Positions 1 to 8,189 are shown, numbered from the stretch's first letter. The stretch is DNA of 64,000 bases from an uncultured Pleomorphomonas sp. (GCA_937868725.1 CALMMQ010000005.1:1-64000), one strand, 5' to 3'. Notes: generated by a model not told the origin, from the letters alone. Program-made: numbers and translations.

Positions 1-69
1 GCCGGCGCCGCGCTGCTGGTGGCGCTCCGCCTGACACGACGTCAGACGTCGGGCGGGGCCGGGGTCTAG
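1..69 (+). CDS. C-terminal end of an unidentified (possibly membrane) protein, cut by the window start
   Basis: Frame 1 is open from the window edge to a TAG at 67-69 and encodes 22 residues. They begin with a small hydrophobic run (AGAALLVAL) and end with a basic, polar tail (RLTRRQTSGG). Most third codon positions are G or C, as in the real genes here. This looks like the last membrane helix and tail of a transporter, but the fragment is too short to name. The TAG lies inside the CTAGAGC end of the repeat that follows, so the repeat probably supplied this stop. Confidence 0.4.
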   Translation, partial: AGAALLVALRLTRRQTSGGAGV

Positions 70-286
70 AGCTTTTCCAGCGAAAGTCTGATCGCCCCAA
101 AAAGCTCCATCTTCTTGTTTTACGCAATTCCGGACGGGAAACTGGGTCCCACTGTTCCTGGATTTGCTCTGGAGCGCTTTCCTACCGGATGGAATCATCA
201 GGTCGACAAGAAATCGCTCCAGATTCAATAAGTTGAGCAGCCGCTTGTCGATCATGTTGTTTCAACATGATCGGCGGATGCTCTAG
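66..286. repeat. Rhizobial-type mosaic intergenic repeat
   Basis: The whole gap between the first partial gene and dppF is built of dyads. CTAGAGC (66-72) and GCTCTAG (280-286) bracket it. CTGGAGCG (169-176) pairs with CGCTCCAG (215-222). A perfect 10-bp palindrome sits at 250-272. The segment around 117-137 (TTTTACGCAATTCCGGACGG) resembles a motif common in intergenic repeats of rhizobial genomes, from memory. The 15-mer at 221-235 recurs with one change at 57657-57671. The flanking genes both end on TAG codons inside the terminal CTAG motifs. Confidence 0.7.
250..272. repeat. Perfect palindrome, 10-bp arms with 3-nt spacer
   Basis: GATCATGTTG, then TTT, then CAACATGATC. The hairpin lies just beyond the stop codon of dppF on the minus strand and can form in either transcript. 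It may protect the 3' end or help end the dpp operon mRNA, but it lacks the GC-rich stem plus U-run of a classic terminator. Confidence 0.6.
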
Positions 287-1269
287 TTTGCCTTGGCCGT
301 CCGCCCTTCCTCAACGGCGTGGCAAGCGACACGGGCATTGCCCACCGACCGCATCAGCGGCACTTCGCTCTTGCAGCGATCGCTCGCCAGCGCGCAGCGC
401 GGATGGAACGGACAACCCGGCGGTGGATCGAGCGGCGAGGGCAGTTCGCCCGCCAGCTTGATGCGCTCGCCGCGGCGTTCCGGATCGGCGATCGGCGTCG
501 CCGACAGCAGTGCCTGTGTGTAGGGGTGGCGCGGGGCGGCGAACAGTTCGTGCACCGGTGCCACCTCGACGGCATGGCCGAGGTACATCACCATGACATC
601 GTCGGCGATGTGCCGGACGACGGCAAGGTTGTGCGAGATGAACATCATCGAGAGGTTGAACTGCGCCTTGAGCCGCTTGAGCAGGTTCAGGATCTGCGCC
701 TGGACCGACACGTCGAGCGCCGACGTCGGTTCGTCGCAGACCAGGAACTCCGGCTCGAGGATCAGCGCCCGGGCGACGCCGATGCGCTGGCGCTGTCCGC
801 CGGAGAACTCGTGCGGATAGCGATCGGCCGCTTGCGGCGGCAGGCCGACCAGCGCCAGCATGTCGAGCACCGCCTTGCGCCGGCTCTGGGCGTCGCCAAT
901 GCCGTGGATGACCAGCCCCTCGGCGATCGAATCGCCCACCGGCAGACGCGGATCGAGCGAGGAATACGGATCCTGGAAGATGATCTGGATGCGGCGGCTG
1001 AGCTTGGGGTCGATGCCCATGCCCGGTCCGGCGATGCGCTCGCCGTCGAACAGGATCTCGCCGGCGCTGGGCGGGTAAAGTCCGACGACGATGCGGGCCA
1101 GCGTCGACTTGCCGCAGCCGCTTTCGCCGACCAGGCCGAGCGTGCGGCCACGCTCGATGGCCAGGCTGACGTCGTCGACCGCCTTCACTTCGCCGACGAC
1201 ACGCTGCAGCAGGCCCTTGCGGAAGGCGAAGGTCTTGCGGACGCCGTTGAGTTCGATGAGGGCGGTCAT
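283..1269 (-). CDS. dppF: Peptide ABC transporter ATP-binding protein, DppF/OppF type
   Basis: Second cytoplasmic ATPase of a dipeptide/oligopeptide importer (328 aa). It shows Walker [10 protein letters not shown] (about residues 49-57), a signature SGGQRQR near 157 and Walker B FLVCDEP. The C-terminal oligopeptide-type extension ([10 protein letters not shown]..., with a Cys-containing GCPFHPRC stretch) is typical of DppF/OppF and separates it from other ABC ATPases. Its ATG overlaps the dppD stop as ATGA, so translation is coupled. It is the last gene of a five-gene leftward operon. The TAG stop lies in the CTAG end of the adjoining repeat. The family is certain; the exact peptide substrate is not. 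Confidence 0.93.
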   Translation of the reverse strand: MTALIELNGVRKTFAFRKGLLQRVVGEVKAVDDVSLAIERGRTLGLVGESGCGKSTLARIVVGLYPPSAGEILFDGERIAGPGMGIDPKLSRRIQIIFQDPYSSLDPRLPVGDSIAEGLVIHGIGDAQSRRKAVLDMLALVGLPPQAADRYPHEFSGGQRQRIGVARALILEPEFLVCDEPTSALDVSVQAQILNLLKRLKAQFNLSMMFISHNLAVVRHIADDVMVMYLGHAVEVAPVHELFAAPRHPYTQALLSATPIADPERRGERIKLAGELPSPLDPPPGCPFHPRCALASDRCKSEVPLMRSVGNARVACHAVEEGRTAKAN

Positions 1270-2282
1270 GCGGGCTCTTTCTCTTTGGCGACCGGGGCGG
1301 TGTCGGTGGCGGGCCGCCAGCAGCGGCAGGCGTGGCTATCGCCGACATCGTCGAGCGGCGGCACTTCGGTGGTGCAGCGCCGATCGCCGAGCTCACGCCG
1401 GATCGAGCAGCGCGGTGCGAACAGGCAGCCGTCGGGCAGCTGCGTCAGCTGCGGCACGCGCCCTTCGATCACCTCAAGCATGTCGGTGGCGGCGCCGATC
1501 ACGGGCACCGAGCGCAGCAGCGCCTGCGTGTAGGGATGACGGGGCGCCTTGAACAGCGTCCGGACGTCGGCGAACTCGACGACCTGACCGGCGTACATCA
1601 CCGCCACGTGGTCGGCCATCTCGGCCACGACGCCGAGGTCGTGAGTGATGAGCACGATGGCGGTGCCGAAGTCGCGCTGCAGCTCGCGCATCAGGTCGAG
1701 AATCTGGGCCTGGATGGTGACGTCGAGCGCCGTCGTCGGCTCGTCGGCGATCAGCACTTCCGGCTGGCAGGCCAGCGCCATGGCGATCATCACCCGCTGG
1801 GCCATGCCGCCGGACATCTCGTGCGGATAGGCCTTCATGCGGCGGGCCGGATCGGGAATGCCGACGGCGGCCAGCATCTTCATCGCCGCCGCCTCGGCGT
1901 CGCGCTGGTTCATGGCCTTGTGCAGGACGTAGGCCTCGGCGATCTGCCGGCCGACGGTGTGCACCGGGTTGAGCGACGAGGACGGGTCCTGGAAGATCAT
2001 CGATACGCGGTTGCCGCGCACCTTGCCGAGATCGGCCGCCGACATCTGGCGCAGGTCGGTGCCGTCGAGGCGGATCTCGCCGCCGGTCACCCGCCCGGGG
2101 AACGGCACGAGGCCCATGATGGAGAGCGCGGTGATCGACTTGCCGCAGCCGCTTTCGCCGACGATGCACAGCGTCTCGCCGGCCGCAAGGCGCAGCGATA
2201 CGCCGTCGACGGCTCGGGCGGTGCCGGCACGGGTGGCAAACTCGACCGACAGGTCGCGAACGTCGAGAATGGGACTGGCCAT
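1266..2282 (-). CDS. dppD: Peptide ABC transporter ATP-binding protein, DppD/OppD type
   Basis: First ATPase of the importer, 338 aa from an ATG giving [15 protein letters not shown]. It carries Walker [10 protein letters not shown], a Q-loop [13 protein letters not shown], signature MSGGMAQR, Walker [13 protein letters not shown] and the oligopeptide C-terminal region with GCLFAPRC, where DppD-type proteins often bind an iron-sulphur cluster or metal through cysteines. The open frame extends much further upstream, but that stretch is antisense-style shadow inside dppC; the ATG 8 bp after the dppC stop fits operon spacing. With DppF it should form the heterodimeric motor under DppB and DppC. 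Confidence 0.93.
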   Translation of the reverse strand: MASPILDVRDLSVEFATRAGTARAVDGVSLRLAAGETLCIVGESGCGKSITALSIMGLVPFPGRVTGGEIRLDGTDLRQMSAADLGKVRGNRVSMIFQDPSSSLNPVHTVGRQIAEAYVLHKAMNQRDAEAAAMKMLAAVGIPDPARRMKAYPHEMSGGMAQRVMIAMALACQPEVLIADEPTTALDVTIQAQILDLMRELQRDFGTAIVLITHDLGVVAEMADHVAVMYAGQVVEFADVRTLFKAPRHPYTQALLRSVPVIGAATDMLEVIEGRVPQLTQLPDGCLFAPRCSIRRELGDRRCTTEVPPLDDVGDSHACRCWRPATDTAPVAKEKEPA

Positions 2283-2290
2283 GGCCCGCC

Positions 2291-3244
2291 TCACGTGTTG
2301 AGCCGCGGGTCGAGCGCGTCGCGCAGCCCGTCGCCAAGCAGGTTGAAGCCGAGCACCGTCAGCATGATGGCGATGCCGGGGAAGAACACCAGATGCGGCG
2401 CCGAGAACACCTGATCCTTTTCCGTGCCGAGCATGGTGCCCCATTCCGGCATCGGCGGCTGGGCGCCGAGGCCGAGGAAGCTGAGGCCGGCAGCATCGAG
2501 GATGGCGGTGGCGATGCCGAGCGTGGCCAGCACGACGATCGGCGTGATGGCGTTGGGCAGTACGCGGCGGAACAGGATGCGGCTGCGGCTGCCGCCGAGC
2601 ACGCGCGTTGCGGCCACGAAGTCGAGCGTCTTCACCGACAGCACGCTCGCCCGGGTGACGCGGGCATAGGCCGGCATCGACACCACCGAGATGGCCAGCA
2701 GCGCGTTGACGATGCCCGGCCCCAGCACGGCGACGATGGCAATGGCCAGGAGCAGCGACGGAAAGCCGAGGATGACGTCCATGATACGCATGATGATGTT
2801 GTCGGCAAAACCGCCAAAGAAGCCGGCGATGGCCCCGAGCAGCACGCCGAACACCAGCGCCGTGGTGACGGTGACGAGACCGATCATCAGGCTGACGCGG
2901 GTGCCGTGGAGCACGCGCGACAACACGTCGCGCGAGTTGCCGTCGATGCCCATGATGTGCTGCGGCTTGGCGAGGTCGCAGCCGAGCAGGTGGATGCACG
3001 GCGCCTCGCGGCGCTTGACGTGCTCGGTGCCGATCAGCACGTCGTTGGGATTGTAGGGCGAGATGACTGGCGCGGCGAGGGCGATCAGCAGCAGCGCGCC
3101 AATGATGATCAGGCCGACCTGGCCGGAACGCTTGCGCAGCAGCCGCTGCCAGGTCTGTTTCCACAGCGGCACCGGGTCGCCGATCAGGCCTTCCTCGGCG
3201 ATGACGTCGGCAGCGTTCGCCGACGCGGAATCTAGACGGGTCAT
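2291..3244 (-). CDS. dppC: Peptide ABC transporter permease, DppC type
   Basis: Inner-membrane permease of 317 aa. An N-terminal cytoplasmic segment is followed by a first membrane helix (about 43-62), a periplasmic loop, then the binding-protein-dependent transport core with several helices. The EAA-like loop that contacts the ATPases reads [22 protein letters not shown]. The loop after helix 1 contains two close cysteines (C83 and C89), matching extra cysteines in DppB and in the binding protein of the same operon. It sits 8 bp after the dppB stop and 8 bp before dppD. Confidence 0.93.
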   Translation of the reverse strand: MTRLDSASANAADVIAEEGLIGDPVPLWKQTWQRLLRKRSGQVGLIIIGALLLIALAAPVISPYNPNDVLIGTEHVKRREAPCIHLLGCDLAKPQHIMGIDGNSRDVLSRVLHGTRVSLMIGLVTVTTALVFGVLLGAIAGFFGGFADNIIMRIMDVILGFPSLLLAIAIVAVLGPGIVNALLAISVVSMPAYARVTRASVLSVKTLDFVAATRVLGGSRSRILFRRVLPNAITPIVVLATLGIATAILDAAGLSFLGLGAQPPMPEWGTMLGTEKDQVFSAPHLVFFPGIAIMLTVLGFNLLGDGLRDALDPRLNT

Positions 3245-3252
3245 GGCGGATC

Positions 3253-4332
3253 CTATTGTGGCCTGATGCGGGGGTCGAGGTAGCTGTAGGAGAGGTCGAC
3301 GATCAGATTGATGGCGACGTAGGACACCGCGATCATGACCGTGAACGCCTGCACCACCGGATAGTCGCGGGCGAAGATCGCCTCGACCAGCATGCGCCCG
3401 ACGCCGGCAAGACCGAACACCGTCTCGGTGAGCACGGCCCCGCTGAGGAGCGCGCCCATCTGCAGGCCGAGAATGGTGACGACCGGTAGCATGGCATTGC
3501 CGAGCGCGTGCTTGCGCACCACGTCGCGATCGAGCACGCCCTTGGCGCGGGCGGTGCGGATGTAATCGCGACCGAGCACGTCGAGCAGCGAGGACCGCGT
3601 CATGCGGGCGATCACCGCCATGGGGATCGTCGACAGGGCAATCACCGGCAGCACCATGTGGCGCAGGGCGTCCCAGAAGATCGGCCAGTTGCCGGTGATC
3701 AGGGCGTTGAAGATGTAGAAGTTGGAGATGAACTCCATGAGGCGCGACCAGCTGCTGTCAGCGGCGAGCTGCCAGTGCCAGGCTTCATAGAACGGCACCG
3801 ATGACAGGCCGGCCGACAGCCGGCCGGACGGCGGTAGCCACAGCGGCGTGCCGCGCAGAATGACGCCGAACAGATAGGCCAGCATCAGCCCGAGCCAGAA
3901 CACCGGCATGGAGATGCCGACGTTGGCCAACACCATGGTGCCGACGTCGGTGGCCGAATTGTGCCGGCGGGCCGCCAGGATGCCGAGGCCGATGCCGACC
4001 ACCGAGGCGACGATCAGCGCCAGGAAGGCCAGTTCGGCGGTCAGCGGCAGTCGTTCGACGATGATCTGCGACACCGGCCGGGAGAAGCGGATGGAATTGC
4101 CGAAATTGCCGTGGGCAATGTCGCTGATATAGATGAGGAACTGGCTCACCAGTGACTGGTCGAGGCCGTAGCGCCCGACGAAGGCCTGGCAGGTTTCGGC
4201 GGAAACCTTGTCTCCGAGCATCGCCTTGCACGGATCGCCTGGGATGAGCCGGGCGAGCGCGAACGTCACGACGAGGATGCCGAAGATGACCGGTATGGAG
4301 ACCAGAAGGCGTTTGGCTGCGTATCCGAGCAT
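3253..4332 (-). CDS. dppB: Peptide ABC transporter permease, DppB type
   Basis: Partner permease of 359 aa. It begins with a typical DppB N-terminus (LGYAAKRLLVSIPVIFGIL) and has about six membrane helices, with the coupling loop GRDYIRTARAKGVLDRDVVRKHALGNA reduced here to its key elements: YIRTARAKG. The first periplasmic loop carries C35 and C48. An insertion of roughly 40 residues before the last core (around residues 160-215, with the tryptophan-rich YEAWHW region) makes it longer than E. coli DppB. It follows the binding-protein gene after a strong hairpin, which may lower its expression relative to that gene. Confidence 0.93.
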   Translation of the reverse strand: MLGYAAKRLLVSIPVIFGILVVTFALARLIPGDPCKAMLGDKVSAETCQAFVGRYGLDQSLVSQFLIYISDIAHGNFGNSIRFSRPVSQIIVERLPLTAELAFLALIVASVVGIGLGILAARRHNSATDVGTMVLANVGISMPVFWLGLMLAYLFGVILRGTPLWLPPSGRLSAGLSSVPFYEAWHWQLAADSSWSRLMEFISNFYIFNALITGNWPIFWDALRHMVLPVIALSTIPMAVIARMTRSSLLDVLGRDYIRTARAKGVLDRDVVRKHALGNAMLPVVTILGLQMGALLSGAVLTETVFGLAGVGRMLVEAIFARDYPVVQAFTVMIAVSYVAINLIVDLSYSYLDPRIRPQ

Positions 4333-4350
4333 CGGCTAGTCCAGCTTTCA

Positions 4351-4372
4351 GGGGTGGGCCGGAGCCCACCCC
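4351..4372 (-). promoter_or_regulatory. Intercistronic hairpin between binding-protein gene and dppB
   Basis: GGGGTGGGC, loop CGGA, GCCCACCCC: a perfect 9-bp GC-rich stem with a tetraloop, and no following U-run. It lies between the stop of the binding-protein gene and the start of dppB. Hairpins at this place in ABC importer operons commonly protect the upstream mRNA, so that binding protein exceeds permease. That role is inferred here from position and structure. Confidence 0.7.
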
Positions 4373-4388
4373 GCGACCCGCGAGGGCC

Positions 4389-6008
4389 TTACTTCTTGAC
4401 GTTCATCAGGCTTCCCCAGAGGCTGGAGAAGTAGTCGAACGAACCGGTGTTGCCGACATGGGCCGCATTGGCGGCGTCAATGCCGGCCGCCCAGGAGGCG
4501 ACGACGTCATTGGCGTCGAAGTCGGAACCATCGGTGAACTTCACGCCCTTGCGCAGGTGGCACGTCCACACCGTCGAGTCGGCGTTGGCGTCGCAGCCGG
4601 TGGCAAGGCTCGGAACGATGGCGCCGCTGTCCTTGGCGTAGTCAAGCAGCGCTTCGATGATCGGCGTGCAAGCATAGAGCGATTCGCCGTCGGTCTCGTC
4701 GGCGCAATAGAGGCTGATCGGCTCGGCGCTCTGCATGAACACCAGCGAGTCCTTGCCCGGATCGATGTCCTGCAGACGCGGGGCGCCGAACGGCCGCAGC
4801 GAGGCGTTCTTGAGCGTGGCGCGGGCCCCGAAGGCGGCGGCACCGTGGGCGATGGGAACCGTCGGCACCAGCTGCTTGATGGCGTTGTTGGCCTCGGCGT
4901 AGAGCGGCTCGGCCGTCTTGACGTCGGCGATGGTCCCGGCCTTGTTCAGGATGTTGTAGATTTCCGGGAAGGCATTGCCGAACTGCTTGTTGGTGGCGGC
5001 GAAGTGATAGTCGAGGAAGTTGGTGATGTGCGGATAGTCGGCCCCCCAACCCAGCAGATAGAAGCCGTCGAGGCTGCCGGAGTTGGCCTTGGAGATGAAC
5101 TCACCCGATTCCATCGGCGTCACTTCGGCGTCGATGCCGAGGTTCTGCTTGAGCTGGGTCTGGAACTCGACCGCCACGGCGCTCGGCTCCGGCAGATAGG
5201 TGCGGAACACGTCGCGATAGTAGATCTTGGTCTTGAAGCCATCCGGATAGCCGGCCTCGGCCAAGAGCTTCTTGGCGGCGGCCGGGTCGAACTTGTACCA
5301 GTCCTCGCCCGAGCAGCCGTTGGGCAGCGTGCACGGCGTGAAGTGCGAGGCGACTTCCGAACCGGTCGGATAGAAGTTGTCGACGACGCGCTCGCGATCG
5401 ATGCCCATGGCGATGGCCTGGCGCACCTTGACGTTGTCGAACGGCTTCACCGTGTTGACCATGCCGAGATAGAGCGTGTTCGGGCTGGCCAGCGGCAGGA
5501 ACTGCAGGTCGGGGTCGTTCTTGACGGTGTCGAAGTCTTCCGGGCTGAGGTTGGCGATCTCGTCGGCCGTGCCGGCGTGCAGTTCGTTGAGACGGCCGGC
5601 GCCCGACTGATTCCAGCGGATGACCAGCGTCTTGTACGACGGCTTGTCGCCCCAGTAGTTGTCATTGCGGCTCATGACGATGGAATCGCCGCGATTCCAG
5701 GCGTCGAGCTTGAACGGGCCAGTACCGATCGGGTTGTCGAGCAGGGCCTTCTTGGGGCCGTCCTTCTCGATGTGTTCGGACGGCTCGATGCCGAACGAGA
5801 CGAAGGCCGCCTTGGCTTCGAACGCCGGGTCAGGCGAGCACATCGAGAACGTCACCGTATGCTCGTCGGTGGCGACGATCGACTTGATCTTGCCGCCGTA
5901 ATTGCAGTCGGACGCGGCAACGCTCTTGCCTTCGAAGCTGAAGGCGGGACCAGCCAGAAGGGCGGTCATGGAAACCATGGCTACCCCACCAAGTATACCC
6001 AATTTCAT
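4389..6008 (-). CDS. Peptide ABC transporter substrate-binding protein, family 5, apparently circularly permuted
   Basis: Periplasmic binding protein of 539 aa with a signal peptide (residues 1-24, cleaved after AFS). Residues about 40-410 match, in order, the middle and end of DppA-like proteins: the IKSIVATDEHTVTF strand, NPIGTGPFKL (92-101), YWGDKPSYKTL, then DVKVRQAIAMGID. Residues about 420-539 match what is normally the N-terminus: SLVFMQSAEP, a VPSLA segment, LRKGVKFTDGSDF (from 484) and the GSFDYFSSLWG segment. No part is duplicated or missing, and total length is normal. Eight cysteines fall into four close pairs (35/57, 226/232, 435/447, 472/483). It is the first gene of the importer operon. 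The family is secure; the permutation rests on motif order alone. Confidence 0.9.
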   Translation of the reverse strand: MKLGILGGVAMVSMTALLAGPAFSFEGKSVAASDCNYGGKIKSIVATDEHTVTFSMCSPDPAFEAKAAFVSFGIEPSEHIEKDGPKKALLDNPIGTGPFKLDAWNRGDSIVMSRNDNYWGDKPSYKTLVIRWNQSGAGRLNELHAGTADEIANLSPEDFDTVKNDPDLQFLPLASPNTLYLGMVNTVKPFDNVKVRQAIAMGIDRERVVDNFYPTGSEVASHFTPCTLPNGCSGEDWYKFDPAAAKKLLAEAGYPDGFKTKIYYRDVFRTYLPEPSAVAVEFQTQLKQNLGIDAEVTPMESGEFISKANSGSLDGFYLLGWGADYPHITNFLDYHFAATNKQFGNAFPEIYNILNKAGTIADVKTAEPLYAEANNAIKQLVPTVPIAHGAAAFGARATLKNASLRPFGAPRLQDIDPGKDSLVFMQSAEPISLYCADETDGESLYACTPIIEALLDYAKDSGAIVPSLATGCDANADSTVWTCHLRKGVKFTDGSDFDANDVVASWAAGIDAANAAHVGNTGSFDYFSSLWGSLMNVKK

Positions 6009-6132
6009 AACGGTACCTCCATTTTCAGCTCGCTACGACGTATAGATCCTGAGCATGCCAAGACCATTTCAGGCGAACTGCATGTTGTTCCCTTGTTCCG
6101 CATTTTGATAAGGACGGAACTTATCTTTGAAA

Positions 6133-6150
6133 TGTTCTATCACTAGAACA
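6133..6150. promoter_or_regulatory. Perfect 18-bp dyad in the divergent promoter region, candidate GntR operator
   Basis: TGTTCTA, spacer TCAC, TAGAACA. It lies in the 286-bp gap between the leftward transporter operon and the rightward gntR operon, about 125 bp before the transporter start and 145 bp before gntR. FadR-type GntR regulators bind short dyads of this size. A second, looser pair (GTTCCG at 6095-6100 and CGGAAC at 6115-6120) is nearby. Binding is inferred. Confidence 0.5.
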
Positions 6151-6207
6151 AGGCTCACCCATTTTCGCCTTGATCACCCCTTAGTGTCTCGCGGGCCATC
6201 GATTATT

Positions 6208-6260
6208 CTTGACATTTTTGGCGAAGCGCATCTTGATAAGATGTCAGACCAATTGTCAAG
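6208..6260 (+). promoter_or_regulatory. Putative gntR promoter region with a spaced inverted repeat
   Basis: A consensus-like -35 TTGACA at 6209-6214 lies 80 bp before the chosen gntR start, with TGATAA near 6234 as a weak -10 candidate. CTTGACA (6208-6214) and TGTCAAG (6254-6260) form an inverted repeat around it, and GACCAATT at 6247-6254 resembles a half-site of some FadR-type regulators. Autoregulation of gntR is plausible. Confidence 0.35.
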
Positions 6261-6294
6261 GGGATGCTGTGACAACGGGGCGACGGAACGGAAA

Positions 6295-7020
6295 ATGACC
6301 AAGGGCACAGAGCGCAACAGGCCACGCATCGATCCGCTGATGCCCCTGGACCGGGTGCAGCAGGTCGCCGAGGCCATGGCCGACTTCATCGAGCGCGGCA
6401 ACCTCAAGAAGGGCGATCGCCTGCCGACCGAGCGCGAGCTCGGGGCGGCGCTCGGCGTCGGCCGCTCGACGGTCCGCGAGGTGATCGGCCGCTTCCAGGC
6501 GCTGGGCATCGTCGAGAGCCGGCAGGGCAGCGGTACCTACCTGTTGCAGCCCATCAGCTCGCGCACCGTCTCCATGCCGCTGCTGGTCGGTACCTCCAAC
6601 CTGCGCGATGCCTTGCTGCAGACGCTGGAGGTCCGGCGCGGTCTGGAGATCGAGGCTTCCGTGGTGGCGGCGCGCCGCCGCGACGGCGACGACCTCGTCA
6701 CCATCGAGACGCGGCTGGACGCGATGGAGCAGGTGCACCTCGCCAAGGGTTCGTCGGGCGTCGAGGATCTGGCGTTTCACCTCGCCATCTACGACGCCAC
6801 GCACAATCCGCTGTTCCGGCAGCTGCTCGAGCAAATGCGCGAAGCTTTCGAACGCTTCTGGGACAAGCCGTTCGACCGGCCCGACTTCGCCCGTCGCTCG
6901 TTTCCCTTCCATCGCAAGCTCTTCAATGCCATCCGCGCCGGAGACGCCGAGGCGGCCCGGCACGAGACGATCGAAATCCTCACGATCGTCGAGGAAGATA
7001 TCAAGGAAATGTCCAAATGA
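6295..7020 (+). CDS. GntR-family transcriptional regulator, FadR subfamily
   Basis: DNA-binding regulator of 241 aa from the ATG at 6295 (MTKGTERNRPRID). The N-terminal winged helix-turn-helix is clear: GDRLPTERELGAALGVGRSTVREV, shown by its key stretches LPTERELG and GRSTVREV, followed by the wing SRQGSGTYL. The all-helical FCD ligand domain follows (EVRRGLEIEASVVAARR, then FHLAIYDATHNPL and the HRKLFNAI helix), with the usual metal-binding His/Asp pattern. An open frame continues 56 codons upstream, but it covers the promoter-like TTGACA. The stop overlaps the next start as ATGA. It probably controls both its own operon and the divergent transporter in response to an imported compound or its product. 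Confidence 0.85.
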   Translation: MTKGTERNRPRIDPLMPLDRVQQVAEAMADFIERGNLKKGDRLPTERELGAALGVGRSTVREVIGRFQALGIVESRQGSGTYLLQPISSRTVSMPLLVGTSNLRDALLQTLEVRRGLEIEASVVAARRRDGDDLVTIETRLDAMEQVHLAKGSSGVEDLAFHLAIYDATHNPLFRQLLEQMREAFERFWDKPFDRPDFARRSFPFHRKLFNAIRAGDAEAARHETIEILTIVEEDIKEMSK

Positions 7021-8189
7021 ATAATGGTTTGGAGCTGTTCGACGAGCTGTCGCTGATCGCTACCCATGACGAACGCAACGCCTTTGACGCTGTCGTGCCG
7101 CCCATCGTCCAGACATCGCTGTTCACCTTCTCGAGCTATGACGAGATGGTGGCCACCTATCGCGGCGAGATCGTTCGCCCGGTGTATTCGCGTGGGCTCA
7201 ACCCCACCGTTCGCGCCTTCGAGGAAACGCTGGCCAGGCTGGAAGGCGGCGAGGACGCGCTCGGCTTTGCCAGCGGCATGGGGGCGATCTCCGCGACGGT
7301 GCTGACCTTCGTCAAGCCCGGTGACCGCATCGTTGCCGTGCGTAACGTCTATCCCGACGCCTACCGGCTGTTCGGCACCATTCTCAAGCGCATGCAGGTC
7401 GAGGTGACCTACGTCGACGGCCGCGACGAGGCGGCGGTGGACAAGGCGCTGCCCGGCGCCAAGCTCATTTATCTCGAAAGCCCGACCAGCTGGGTGATGG
7501 AAGCCCACGACGTCGGCGCCTTGGCGGCGCTGGCGCGCCAGCATGGCGCCGTGTCGGTGATCGACAACAGCTGGGCCAGTCCGATTTTCCAGCGGCCGCT
7601 TGGCCTCGGCGTCGATCTGGTGCTGCACTCGGCCTCCAAGTACCTCAGCGGTCACTCCGACGTGGTGGCCGGCGTCGTCGCCGGTCCGAAGGCGCTGATC
7701 GATCGCATCCGCGGCGAAAGCCTGCCCTATCTCGGCGCCAAGCTGTCGCCCTTCGACGCCTGGCTCCTCGTGCGCGGCATGCGCACGCTGGCCGTCCGCA
7801 TGAAGGCGCACGAAGCCTCGGCGCTGGCGATCGCCCGCCGCCTTGCCGCCCATCCGGCCGTGGCCGCCGTCAACCACCCCGGCCTCGGCAACGCCCTGCC
7901 GCCGGGGCTGATCGGCACCTCAGGCCTGTTCTCGTTCGTCTTCGCGCCGGGCGTCGACGTCCGTGCCTTCTGCGACCACCTGCGCCTGTTCAAGCTCGGC
8001 GTCAGCTGGGGCGGCCACGAGAGTCTGGTGGTGCCGGGCGAGGTGGTGCTGGCCCAGAAGGCCATGCCCAACTCGGCGCAGGAGTTCGGCCTTGATCCGC
8101 GCTCCGTCCGTCTGCACGTCGGTCTCGAGGGTACCGAGGCGCTGTGGGCCGATCTCGAAGCGGCCATTGCCGCCGGGCGCCGCGCCTGA
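7017..8189 (+). CDS. Cys/Met metabolism PLP-dependent enzyme (cystathionine lyase/synthase family)
   Basis: Cytoplasmic fold-type I PLP enzyme of 390 aa. It shows the substrate/cofactor loop YSRGLNPTV (57-65), the ASGMGAISA phosphate-binding segment (85-93), the PLP-ring aspartate in VIDNSWASP (D183) and the Schiff-base lysine in SASKYLSGHSD (K208). Members cleave or form C-S bonds (cystathionine beta-lyase, gamma-synthase, methionine gamma-lyase); the specific reaction cannot be read from sequence. Coupling to gntR by ATGA overlap and to a downstream dipeptidase, opposite a peptide importer, argues for a catabolic lyase acting on a sulphur-containing amino acid released from an imported peptide. 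That is inference. Confidence 0.85.
   Translation: MNNGLELFDELSLIATHDERNAFDAVVPPIVQTSLFTFSSYDEMVATYRGEIVRPVYSRGLNPTVRAFEETLARLEGGEDALGFASGMGAISATVLTFVKPGDRIVAVRNVYPDAYRLFGTILKRMQVEVTYVDGRDEAAVDKALPGAKLIYLESPTSWVMEAHDVGALAALARQHGAVSVIDNSWASPIFQRPLGLGVDLVLHSASKYLSGHSDVVAGVVAGPKALIDRIRGESLPYLGAKLSPFDAWLLVRGMRTLAVRMKAHEASALAIARRLAAHPAVAAVNHPGLGNALPPGLIGTSGLFSFVFAPGVDVRAFCDHLRLFKLGVSWGGHESLVVPGEVVLAQKAMPNSAQEFGLDPRSVRLHVGLEGTEALWADLEAAIAAGRRA

Noticed and set aside
6127-6294. A longer gntR start at 6127 or 6241
   Set aside because: Those starts would put coding sequence over a promoter-like TTGACA and operator-like dyads, and the extra residues do not match the family.
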